A DNA stretch of 21,908 nucleotides from a virus. This document shows, piece after piece, positions 15,955 through 21,671 of this stretch. Below the pieces are notes generated by a model, which saw nothing but the letters and a program-made list of their open reading frames with translations, had not been told where the DNA came from and did not search any database. Position numbers and translations under genes: made by a program. The stretch is from the IMG/VR virus record IMGVR_UViG_3300007735_000480, positions 1-21,908 of that record; one strand, written 5' to 3'. Numbering within the stretch: the first letter of the stretch is position 1; every line of letters begins with the position of its first letter.

Positions 15955-15956
15955 GT
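15928..15956 (+). promoter_or_regulatory. Sigma70-type promoter TTGACA-N17-TATGGT
   Basis: A perfect -35 TTGACA (15928-15933) is followed by exactly 17 bases and TATGGT (15951-15956, four of six consensus bases). The expected start of transcription is about six to seven bases on, which coincides with the ATG at 15963. It would drive the Cro-like gene and probably the downstream recombination genes. Confidence 0.75.
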
Positions 15957-15962
15957 CTGCAC

Positions 15963-16157
15963 ATGACCGGACTGGACCTACGGCTCGCTCGCACGGCACG
16001 GCGCATCCACTCGAAGGATCTCGCCGCGGCGATGGGCGTCTCCGCGTCGCGCGTCTCTCGCATCGAGAACGCCGACATCCTCCGTCCGGCCACGGTGGCG
16101 CGGTATCTCGCCGCGCTCGAGCTGCTGACCCGGCCGGGCTCCCGGCGGGCAGCGTAG
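15963..16157 (+). CDS. Cro-like HTH regulator, probably leaderless
   Basis: This 64-residue protein is almost entirely a helix-turn-helix domain: LARTARRIHSKDLAAAMGVSASRVSRIENADILRPATVARYLAALEL. The start at 15963 is chosen because it begins right at the HTH and falls at the predicted +1 of the promoter. An earlier in-frame ATG at 15891 would lie upstream of the promoter. No Shine-Dalgarno sequence precedes it, which fits leaderless translation, common in actinobacteria. Divergent to the repressor, it is the natural candidate for the lytic antirepressing Cro. An excision control role is possible. Confidence 0.75.
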   Translation: MTGLDLRLARTARRIHSKDLAAAMGVSASRVSRIENADILRPATVARYLAALELLTRPGSRRAA

Positions 16158-16166
16158 GAGGAGGGC

Positions 16167-16262
16167 ATGTCCGCACAGGTGATCGACATGAAGGCGTGGC
16201 TCGCGAAGCACCCCCGCAAGGTGTCGCGCCCCGCGCCCCGGCAGCTGCCGCCGGCCGCCTGA
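16167..16262 (+). CDS. 31-residue small protein
   Basis: ATG 16167 follows a very strong TAGGAGGAGGG that overlaps the stop of the Cro-like gene. The product is MSAQVIDMKAWLAKHPRKVS followed by RPAPRQLPPAA. It has a short amphipathic start and a basic, Pro-rich end. No family is recognised. The strong ribosome binding site in the first rightward operon is the evidence for translation. Confidence 0.5.
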   Translation: MSAQVIDMKAWLAKHPRKVSRPAPRQLPPAA

Positions 16263-16272
16263 CAGCACAGCA

Positions 16273-16312
16273 CCCGGGCCGCTCTTTCCTGCAAGACGAG
16301 CGCGGACCCGGG
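16273..16312 (+). promoter_or_regulatory. Imperfect long hairpin before the nuclease gene
   Basis: CCCGGGCCGCTC (16273-16284) can pair with GAGCG-C-GG-A-CCCGGG (16298-16312), twelve pairs with two single-base bulges and a 13-base loop. No T-tract follows, and the AGGAGG of the next gene lies just downstream. It could attenuate or pause transcription, or protect the mRNA end, rather than act as a simple terminator. Confidence 0.4.
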
Positions 16313-16326
16313 CACCAGGAGGAAGT

Positions 16327-17187
16327 ATGACACCCGTCCGAGACCCCATCGGCGAGCGTGCCGCACAGGCCGCGCACCTCGCCCGCCGCAACCCCCGCGA
16401 GCGGCTCTCCAAGTCGTGGATGATCGGGGCCGACCTGTGCGGCTACCGCGCGTGGTACGACCTGTGGTTCCCGACGCCCTTCCTCATGACCGAGAAGGTC
16501 GCGTTCGGCAAGGCGGTCGACGCGGGCGTCGAGCTCATCGTCGAAGCGCTCCGCTCCGGCCAGCCGGTCGACCTCGTCCGCGCGATGTGGGCCGCCGAGG
16601 CGACGACCGAGGACCACGCGGTCGCGGTCGACCTCGACGCGGTCCGCACCGCGCTCTCGCGGTTCGAGCCGGAGGTCGCCACCCAGTTCGACTGGCGCTA
16701 CTGCGAGACCCAGCCGCACCTCTCGCTCGAGATCCCCGGCATCGGCCCGGTCGACGGTCACCCCGACATCGTCCTCGCCGACAGCACGATCCTCGACGTG
16801 AAGACCGGCGCCCGGGCGAAGTCGCCCGAGGCGGCGGCGACCGCGTACCTGGAGCTCGGCTTCTACGCGATCGCCGTCGAGGCGATGACCGGCGAGCGCG
16901 TCCCCCGCGTCGGCTACGTCACGTGGGTCCGCTCGAAGGCGCCCTACTGGCAGGTCGTCACCGCGCCGGTCACCGACCGGATGCGCGCCATCACCCGCAA
17001 CCTCGCCGCCGCGAAGGCGCGCGCCATCGACGCGGACGGCCTCCTCAACGAGGGCGTTGCCGAGCCGCGCAACCACACGCTCACGAACGGTCCGAAGTTC
17101 GACGGCCTGTGCACTGACTGCTCGCACGCCCCGTGGAACGACGGCCGCTGCGAGATCACCGAGGAGGTCCTCCATGCAGCCGCGTGA
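16327..17187 (+). CDS. PD-(D/E)XK exonuclease, RecB/Cas4-type with Fe-S cysteines
   Basis: This 286-residue protein starts at ATG 16327 behind AGGAGGAAG. The nuclease core is GHPDIVLADSTILDVKTG, giving D147 and D157-x-K159, with the YLELGFYAIA helix after it (Q/Y-motif region). Four cysteines are placed as in Cas4, AddB and related nucleases: C38 near the N-terminus and C262-x2-C265-x9-C275 near the C-terminus, predicting a [4Fe-4S] clamp. The family cleaves DNA ends. Being followed, with a 14-base overlap, by a probable annealing protein, it likely acts like the exonuclease of a lambda Exo-Bet-type pair in phage recombination. Confidence 0.82.
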   Translation: MTPVRDPIGERAAQAAHLARRNPRERLSKSWMIGADLCGYRAWYDLWFPTPFLMTEKVAFGKAVDAGVELIVEALRSGQPVDLVRAMWAAEATTEDHAVAVDLDAVRTALSRFEPEVATQFDWRYCETQPHLSLEIPGIGPVDGHPDIVLADSTILDVKTGARAKSPEAAATAYLELGFYAIAVEAMTGERVPRVGYVTWVRSKAPYWQVVTAPVTDRMRAITRNLAAAKARAIDADGLLNEGVAEPRNHTLTNGPKFDGLCTDCSHAPWNDGRCEITEEVLHAAA

Positions 17188-17800
17188 CTTCGCCAAGGAC
17201 TACGTCACCGTCGCCGCCCGCGTCGAGGCGTTCTACAAGGCGTACCCCGAGGGGTCGCTCCAGAGCGAGATCGTCGAGATGACCGACAAGCGCGTCATCG
17301 TCCGGGCGGTCGCCTTCCGCAACCCGGAGGACCCGCGCCCCGGCATCGGCCACTCGGCGCTCGCCATCCCCGGCGCGACGCCGTACACCCGCGGCTCGGA
17401 GCTCGAGAACGCCGAGACCTCGGCGTGGGGCCGCGCGATCGCGGCGCTCGGCTTCGAGACGAAGGCGGGCATCGCGTCGGCCGACGAGGTCGCCATGCGC
17501 CAGAACGGCCACGGCGCCCCGCAGACGGCCGCCCCGGCTCATCACACCCCCACGAACGGCAACGGGCACCACGAGGCTCCTGCCCCGGTCTCCGGGGACG
17601 GGCTGACGCTCGCACAGGCGATGGACGCGCTCAATCGGGCCGCCATCGACAAGAAGGCGATCTCGGCGAAGGGCAAGGAGCTCTACGGGACGTGGTCGCT
17701 CAAGGAGATGACCCCGGCGCAGCGGGCGCACCTGGTCGAGGAGCTGCTCGGCCCGGACCTCCCGCCGCCGTCCGAGGACTTCTCGGAGCTCCCGTTCTGT
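17174..17800 (+). CDS. Probable single-strand annealing protein, stop apparently lost
   Basis: ATG 17174 is preceded by GAGGAGG. Residues 1-110 are a conserved phage domain (VAARVEAFYKAYPEGSLQSEI, then GATPYTRGSELENAETSAWGRAIAALGFETK). The 'SELENAETSAWGRAIAALG' helix resembles the corresponding helix of ERF/Rad52-like annealing proteins, though I cannot confirm the family. A His/Asn/Pro linker and a C-terminal helix pair end at SEDFSELPF (208 residues). The expected TGATG junction reads TGTTG at 17798-17802, so as written the frame continues to 18601 (475 residues) through antisense-like sequence and into the HTH gene at 18185. The coordinates give the inferred original end. Confidence 0.6.
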
Positions 17801-17955
17801 TGCGCTGCCTCGACCGCGGCGAGGGCCGGTGCTCGGTCCTCGTCGCCCACCGCTGCGCGACCCGTGCGGCCCGGCTCCGTGCCGACTCCGCCTCCGCTCT
17901 CGCCGCCGCCGCGATCGTCGCGACGCTCGGCCTCCTCATCGGGAGGGCCATGTGA
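17800..17955 (+). CDS. Small protein with one C-terminal membrane helix
   Basis: From TTG 17800 the frame encodes 51 residues, LRCLDRGEGRCSVLVAHRCA, then an Arg/Ala-rich stretch and a hydrophobic helix (SALAAAAIVATLGLLIGRAM). TTG stands exactly where an ATG would lie if the junction were TGATG, as at several other junctions in the window. The stop overlaps the next ATG (TGATG). Its three cysteines and single tail membrane segment do not identify it. A small holin-like or membrane-anchoring role is possible but unsupported. Confidence 0.5.
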   Translation: MRCLDRGEGRCSVLVAHRCATRAARLRADSASALAAAAIVATLGLLIGRAM

Positions 17956-18188
17956 TGCAGTTCCAGAAGGTCAACGCGAGCGCGTTCCCCCGCGAGGGCT
18001 ACCTCGCCGTCGGCTCGCTCGGCGTCGTCGCCGCGAAGGACATCCAGCACCTCGTCCCCGTTGTCGGGCGCGAGTGCCTGGAGTGCAGCTCGACGTTCAA
18101 GGAGGGCGACCTCGTGACGCTCGTGCGCGACATCTACGGCGTCGCGTGGGTCCACGACGCATGCATCCGCGAGGAGATGGCCGCGTGA
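17955..18188 (+). CDS. Small zinc-binding protein (CxxC...HxxC)
   Basis: This 77-residue protein starts at ATG 17955, with GGGAGGG upstream. C41-x2-C44 and H67-x2-C70 form one likely zinc site around the strand pair GDLVTLVRDIYGVAWVHDAC. Such compact treble-clef-like proteins are common in actinophage early regions, with no settled function. It is coupled to its neighbours by TGATG and GTGA overlaps. Confidence 0.65.
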   Translation: MQFQKVNASAFPREGYLAVGSLGVVAAKDIQHLVPVVGRECLECSSTFKEGDLVTLVRDIYGVAWVHDACIREEMAA

Positions 18189-18601
18189 GCCAGGCGAGCG
18201 ACATCCTCGACTACCTCAAGGCGCACGAGGAGGGCATCACGCCGCTCGAGGCGCTGCAGCTCTTCGGGTGCATGCGGCTCGCCGCGCGCATCGCCGACCT
18301 CAAGGCGGACGGGCACATGATCGCGATGACCGAGGAGGCGCACGAGGGCGGCCGGCACGCCCGCTACCGGCTCGTCACCTCGACGGAGCGCCGCATCATG
18401 CCGACCGTTCAGGACTGGGAGCACTACCTCGAGTCGCCGCACGCGCGCTACGGTCACGCCCTGGCGGAGTCGTGGTGCCTGTGGTGCCGACGGATCGCCG
18501 ACGAGTCGGCCCGTTTCGAGGTGCGGATGCCGGACTATGCGCCGCGCCACCAGACGGACGCACCAGAGGAGCGCGAGCCGACTCTGTGGGACGCAGCGTG
18601 A
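18185..18601 (+). CDS. Winged-helix HTH protein with CxxC motif
   Basis: GTG 18185 overlaps the previous stop (GTGA), giving 138 residues. Residues 4-65 form a typical phage winged helix domain: ILDYLKAHEEGITPLEALQL, then CMRLAARIADLKADGHMIAM and RHARYRLV as the wing. The C-terminal part has C98-x2-C101 in ESWCLWCRRI. It may regulate or assist replication. It is the true gene at the end of the long run-on frame from the annealing protein gene. Confidence 0.7.
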   Translation: MSQASDILDYLKAHEEGITPLEALQLFGCMRLAARIADLKADGHMIAMTEEAHEGGRHARYRLVTSTERRIMPTVQDWEHYLESPHARYGHALAESWCLWCRRIADESARFEVRMPDYAPRHQTDAPEEREPTLWDAA

Positions 18602-18846
18602 TGACCGAAACGCGCAGGAAGTTCCTTACCGCCGCGGATTTCATCCGTCTCCGTTCGCCGTGGTTCCGAGTTGCGGTCAAGAAACGTCGGAATGGGTGGG
18701 ACGTGTGGCTGAGGGTGGACGGGGTGTATGCCGACAAGGAGGACGCGGAGAAGGCCGCTGAAGCGATGAGGGGGTGGGTCATGGGCATCCGCGAGCTCGA
18801 CGAGAATCGGATGCACGACTGGTCCGCGGAAGGTGACCCGCTGTGA
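18601..18846 (+). CDS. Small basic hypothetical protein
   Basis: ATG 18601 overlaps the previous TGA (TGATG). The 81 residues begin MTETRRKFLTAADFIRLRSP and contain KKRRNGWDVWLRVDGVYADKEDAEKAAEAM, a strand-turn-strand-helix that could be a small alpha/beta unit. Codon use is a little less GC-biased than its neighbours. Function is unknown. Confidence 0.55.
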   Translation: MTETRRKFLTAADFIRLRSPWFRVAVKKRRNGWDVWLRVDGVYADKEDAEKAAEAMRGWVMGIRELDENRMHDWSAEGDPL

Positions 18847-19025
18847 TCCGCATCGAGCAGTGCGTGTGCGGCGGGGTCATCGCCGTCGCCATGCCGGCAT
18901 CGGACGAGGAGATCGCCCGCGCCGTGTGGACGCACAACCACACGGTCCGCCACCAGGTGTGGCGGGAGCGCGGCGTCCTCGAGGACGACTGGGACGGCTA
19001 CGAGCGGAGGAAGCAGGTGGCATGA
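18843..19025 (+). CDS. Small Cys/His protein, possible zinc finger
   Basis: GTG 18843 overlaps the previous stop (GTGA). The 60-residue product has C7-x-C9-G and H31-x-H33-x3-H37 (CVCGGVIAV, WTHNHTVRH), a plausible metal site of a small phage zinc protein. It overlaps the next gene by ATGA. Function is unknown. Confidence 0.6.
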   Translation: MIRIEQCVCGGVIAVAMPASDEEIARAVWTHNHTVRHQVWRERGVLEDDWDGYERRKQVA

Positions 19026-19864
19026 CGGCACAGGCGGACCCGTATGTCCGGGTCTACACCTCGATCATCTCCGACCCCAAGTTCGAGGGGGTCTACGGCG
19101 ACGACAAGGCGCTCGCGACGTGGCTCCGACTGCTCCTCATCGCCGACTCGATGTACCCCGCACCGGGTCATCTGCCCCTCCGGGTGGACATGAAGGCGGT
19201 CGAGAAGCTCGCGAAGGCGGGCCTCATCGACCTCCTGCCGGGCGATCTCTACCGCTTCCACGGGCTGGAGAAGGAGCGGGGCCGCCGGAGCGACGCGGCG
19301 CGGCAGTCCGCGAACCGGCGCTGGAAGGGCTCCGCTGAGCGTGATCTGCCCTACGTCGAGGACCCCTCGGCATATGCGACCGCAATGCGACCGCATAGCG
19401 ACCGCAATGCGACCGCAGTGCGACCGCATGCAGACGTCGAATGCGAAAGTGATGCTCTCCGCTCCGCTCCGCTCCACTCCGCTCCGAGCAGCTCCGCTCC
19501 TACGCAGGATGACGACCCCCTTGATGCCTGGTACCGACTGACCGCGTCGTGGCCGTCGCCCCGGATCGCTCCGTGGCTCGAACGGCTCGCGAACGATCAC
19601 GGGCCGGCGGACCTCATCGCGGCCCTCGGCATCGAGTGGAAGGCCGACCCCGACCGCGCGACCGTCCTCGGCCGGACCGAGACGCGCCTCAAGCGGACAG
19701 CTCACGAGCGCCGCAAGGCGGGCGAGGCCGCCGAGCGGACACGCGCCGAGGAGGAGCGCAAGGCGATCGAGGAGATGCCGCTCGAGCAGCGCGCCGCGAA
19801 CATGGCGCGCCTCCGCGAGGAGATGGCGAGGGCGGGACTGCTCCCGAAGGAGGAGGCGGCATGA
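19022..19864 (+). CDS. Replication-organiser-like protein carrying iterons
   Basis: This 280-residue protein starts at ATG 19022 (ATGA overlap). The N-terminal domain (residues 8-100) has the look of phage replication organiser winged helix proteins: VRVYTSIISDPKFEGVYGDD, LATWLRLLLIADSMYP, VEKLAKAGLIDLLPGDLYRF. A low-complexity linker (119-160) is encoded by iterons and CTCCG repeats. Residues 165-221 form a helical domain (AWYRLTASWPSPRIAPWLERLANDHG), and 222-280 are a charged coiled coil. The family recruits host helicase to the origin. Finding repeats inside the gene mirrors lambda O with ori inside it. A transcriptional regulator is the alternative. Confidence 0.55.
   Translation: MTAQADPYVRVYTSIISDPKFEGVYGDDKALATWLRLLLIADSMYPAPGHLPLRVDMKAVEKLAKAGLIDLLPGDLYRFHGLEKERGRRSDAARQSANRRWKGSAERDLPYVEDPSAYATAMRPHSDRNATAVRPHADVECESDALRSAPLHSAPSSSAPTQDDDPLDAWYRLTASWPSPRIAPWLERLANDHGPADLIAALGIEWKADPDRATVLGRTETRLKRTAHERRKAGEAAERTRAEEERKAIEEMPLEQRAANMARLREEMARAGLLPKEEAA
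19376..19428. repeat. Five iterons GCGACCGCA at 11-bp period, candidate origin
   Basis: GCGACCGCA occurs at 19376, 19387, 19398, 19409 and 19420, each separated by two bases (AT, TA, AT, GT). Four of the five are preceded by T and so are dyads, TGCG-AC-CGCA. The 11-bp period places all sites on one face of the helix. The array lies inside the replication-organiser-like gene. Confidence 0.85.
19456..19500. repeat. Pentamer repeats GCTCC
   Basis: GCTCC recurs in five-base register at 19461, 19466, 19471, 19481, 19491 and 19496, with variants TCTCC (19456) and ACTCC (19476) between them. It encodes a Ser/Ala/Pro linker. It may be part of the origin or simply an expandable linker. Confidence 0.75.
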
Positions 19865-20202
19865 CGAGCGAGGCCACCCGCCGCGGCCGGGCCGCGCGCA
19901 ACAAGGGCAACGCCTACGAGCGGAGCGTCGCCGAGCGGCTGGGCGCCCGCCGCGTCGGGCAGTACGGCGGCAAGGCGGACGTCGAGGCCGACTGGATCGC
20001 GGTGCAGTGCAAGGTCGGCTCGGCGTACCCCGAGCGGATCGACGGATGGCTCCGCGCCCTGCCGTGTCGTGCCGGCCAGCTCCGCGCGCTCGTCATCGGC
20101 GACGCGCCCGGGCCGGGGCGGAAGCGCCGCGAGCTCATCGTGCTCGACCTGGCCGACTTCATCGACTGGTACGGCGGGCGCGCCGACGAGGAGGCCGCAT
20201 GA
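19861..20202 (+). CDS. Hjc-like PD-(D/E)XK nuclease (Holliday junction resolvase-like)
   Basis: This 113-residue protein starts at ATG 19861 (ATGA overlap). It shows NKGNAYERSVAERLGARRV (E20), KADVEADWIAVQCKVG (D44, then Q49-x-K51) and later strand LRALVIGD. This order, E then D then Q/E-x-K in a protein of little over 100 residues, is the archaeal/phage Hjc and VRR-type nuclease pattern. Q49 replaces the usual acidic residue. It probably resolves recombination or replication branches together with the nuclease/annealing genes upstream. Confidence 0.68.
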   Translation: MTSEATRRGRAARNKGNAYERSVAERLGARRVGQYGGKADVEADWIAVQCKVGSAYPERIDGWLRALPCRAGQLRALVIGDAPGPGRKRRELIVLDLADFIDWYGGRADEEAA

Positions 20203-20597
20203 GCGAGGTCGAGCCGCTCTACGTCGACGTCCGCACCGCCGCCGCGCTGCTCGGCTGCTCGTCCACGACGGTGCAGCGTGGCATCGCGAAGGGCGACATC
20301 CCGCACATCCGCCCGAGCGGCCCGGGTGGTTCCATTCGCATACCGCTCGCCTGGCTGCGGCGCTTCGAGGAGATGGACCATGGCAAGACGCTACGGGACC
20401 GGCAGCATCTACCAGCGGTCGAGCGACGGTCGCTGGATCGGGAACCTGCCCGACGGACACGGCGGTCGCAGCCGCTCGGTCACGGGAACCACCCGCGACG
20501 AGGTCGAGCGGAAGCTCGTGAAACTGGGGAAGTCGTCGACTTCGGCCCGAAGGCCGAGAAGCGTGTCGGTCGCCGACCTCCTCGAGCGGTGGCTTGA
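20199..20597 (+). CDS. Excisionase-like HTH protein with long overlap into the integrase
   Basis: ATG 20199 overlaps the previous stop (ATGA). Residues 6-58 are a MerR/excisionase-type helix-turn-helix: LYVDVRTAAALLGCSSTTVQ, then IAKGDIPHIRPSGPGGSIRI and PLAWLRRFEE. The frame continues to 132 residues, but everything after about residue 60 overlaps the integrase gene for 218 bases and reads like shadow sequence (Arg-rich). The functional protein is therefore probably the first 60 residues, with an unusually long tail. It would direct excision or bind near att. Confidence 0.7.
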   Translation: MSEVEPLYVDVRTAAALLGCSSTTVQRGIAKGDIPHIRPSGPGGSIRIPLAWLRRFEEMDHGKTLRDRQHLPAVERRSLDREPARRTRRSQPLGHGNHPRRGRAEARETGEVVDFGPKAEKRVGRRPPRAVA

Positions 20598-21492
20598 ATA
20601 CGTCGCCCAGTCGGTGAGGCCCGCGAGCCTGATCGCCTACGACGTCGCGGTCCACCAGCGGATCGTCCCGCACATCGGCTTCATCCGCGTCTCCGACCTC
20701 ACGAGCGACGACGTCGCGAGGCTGATGCGTGACCTGTCCACGCTGCCACGCGCCGAGGGCAAGGAACCGTATTCCGCCGCGACGGTGAGCTTCGTCCGCT
20801 GGCTCCTCGGCGCGGCGCTGAAGAAGGGGGTCGACTGGGGTTACACCGACCGGAACGTTGCCCTGGCAGTCCGGCGTCCGCGGGTCCCGCGGCATCGCAT
20901 CGAGGGGTGGAGCGCCGAGCAGGCTCGGACCTTCATCACGGGTACCAAGGGCGATTCGAACTGGGCGCTGTACGTGCTCGCAATCACGACCGGCATGCGG
21001 AAGGGCGAGCTGCTCGCGCTGCGCTGGAAGGACGTCGACCTCGCGGCCGGCACGGTGAACGTGACCGCGACGCTCCGGCAGGTCGACCGCCACCGGTGGT
21101 CGTGGGACGAGCCGAAGACGGCTACATCGCGCCGCACGATCGTCCTCACGCGGGTCGCCATCGAGGCGCTGAGCGCGCACCAGGCGAACTCGACGTCGCG
21201 ATGGTCGGTCTTTGCTCGCCCGGATGGGCGCCCGCTCGCCGAGGTCACGCTGGGACAGTCGTTCCATCGTCTGGCTGACAAGGTGGGTCTGCCACGGGTC
21301 CGCTTCCACGACCTCCGGCACACAGCGGCGCACATGATGCTGGACGAGATGGGCGGCGACCTGCGGGCCGTCTCCGCGACGCTCGGCCACTCGACGATCG
21401 GGACGACCGTGGACATCTACGGGGGAAGGGCTGACGAGGCGCGCAAGCGCGCGGCGCAGGCCATGGACCGGATCATGGAGGGGATCGGATGA
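20380..21492 (+). CDS. int: Tyrosine integrase
   Basis: ATG 20380 has GAGGAG seven bases upstream, giving 370 residues. An upstream extension in this frame lies under the excisionase gene. The N-terminal arm-binding domain (RRYGTGSIYQRSSDGRWIGN) is followed by a core-binding helical domain (about 62-165, SVADLLERWLEYVAQSVRP). The catalytic residues are R207 (TTGMRKGELLALRW), K246 (EPKTATS), H310-x2-R313 (FHDLRHTAAHMM), H337 (LGHSTIG) and Y347 (VDIYGG), all in order and intact. It catalyses site-specific integration and excision of the phage. Confidence 0.95.
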   Translation: MARRYGTGSIYQRSSDGRWIGNLPDGHGGRSRSVTGTTRDEVERKLVKLGKSSTSARRPRSVSVADLLERWLEYVAQSVRPASLIAYDVAVHQRIVPHIGFIRVSDLTSDDVARLMRDLSTLPRAEGKEPYSAATVSFVRWLLGAALKKGVDWGYTDRNVALAVRRPRVPRHRIEGWSAEQARTFITGTKGDSNWALYVLAITTGMRKGELLALRWKDVDLAAGTVNVTATLRQVDRHRWSWDEPKTATSRRTIVLTRVAIEALSAHQANSTSRWSVFARPDGRPLAEVTLGQSFHRLADKVGLPRVRFHDLRHTAAHMMLDEMGGDLRAVSATLGHSTIGTTVDIYGGRADEARKRAAQAMDRIMEGIG

Positions 21493-21671
21493 CTGAAACA
21501 TCGCTGACAATGGGCCGGATGCACGCTCACGACGTGGAACTCCGCCTTCGGCGCGCGCCCTTCGCGGCGGGCTCCGCGAGCGTGAAACGCCCCTCCGGGT
21601 GGGGGCTGGATGCCCCACTTGACGACACCTCAATCGCTGAAACTCCTCTGACACGGGCGGCGGCCCGATGA
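21489..21671 (+). CDS. Doubtful small ORF after the integrase
   Basis: A 60-residue frame opens at ATG 21489 (ATGA overlap with the integrase). It carries no recognised motif and is laid over a segment of repeats and a hairpin that looks regulatory. Its Ala/Arg-rich composition and lack of a ribosome binding site argue against it. Confidence 0.2.
   Translation: MTETSLTMGRMHAHDVELRLRRAPFAAGSASVKRPSGWGLDAPLDDTSIAETPLTRAAAR
21493..21653. repeat. 17-bp imperfect direct repeats after the integrase, candidate attP arms
   Basis: CTGAAACATCGCTGACA (21493-21509) and CTGAAACTCCTCTGACA (21637-21653) match at 14 of 17 positions, 144 bp apart. Each contains CTGAAA and CTGACA 11 bp apart. A further TGAAAC occurs at 21583-21588. 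They lie directly after int, the usual place for attP with arm-type integrase sites. The core crossover site is not identified. Confidence 0.5.
21600..21617 (+). terminator. Hairpin downstream of the integrase
   Basis: GGGGC (21602-21606) pairs with GCCCC (21612-21616) around TGGAT, extended by T21600-A21617 with one bulged G. ACTT follows. It may be a weak integrase terminator or part of the attP structure. Confidence 0.35.

Noticed and set aside
17174-18601. A genuine 475-residue fusion of the annealing protein with an HTH domain
   Set aside because: The middle part (about 17800-18184) is shadow-like, and two well-formed small genes with proper overlaps occupy it in other frames.
19376-19500. 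CRISPR array
   Set aside because: The units are 9 bp with 2-bp spacers and pentamers, far too short for repeats and spacers. No cas gene set is present despite the Cas4-like nuclease.
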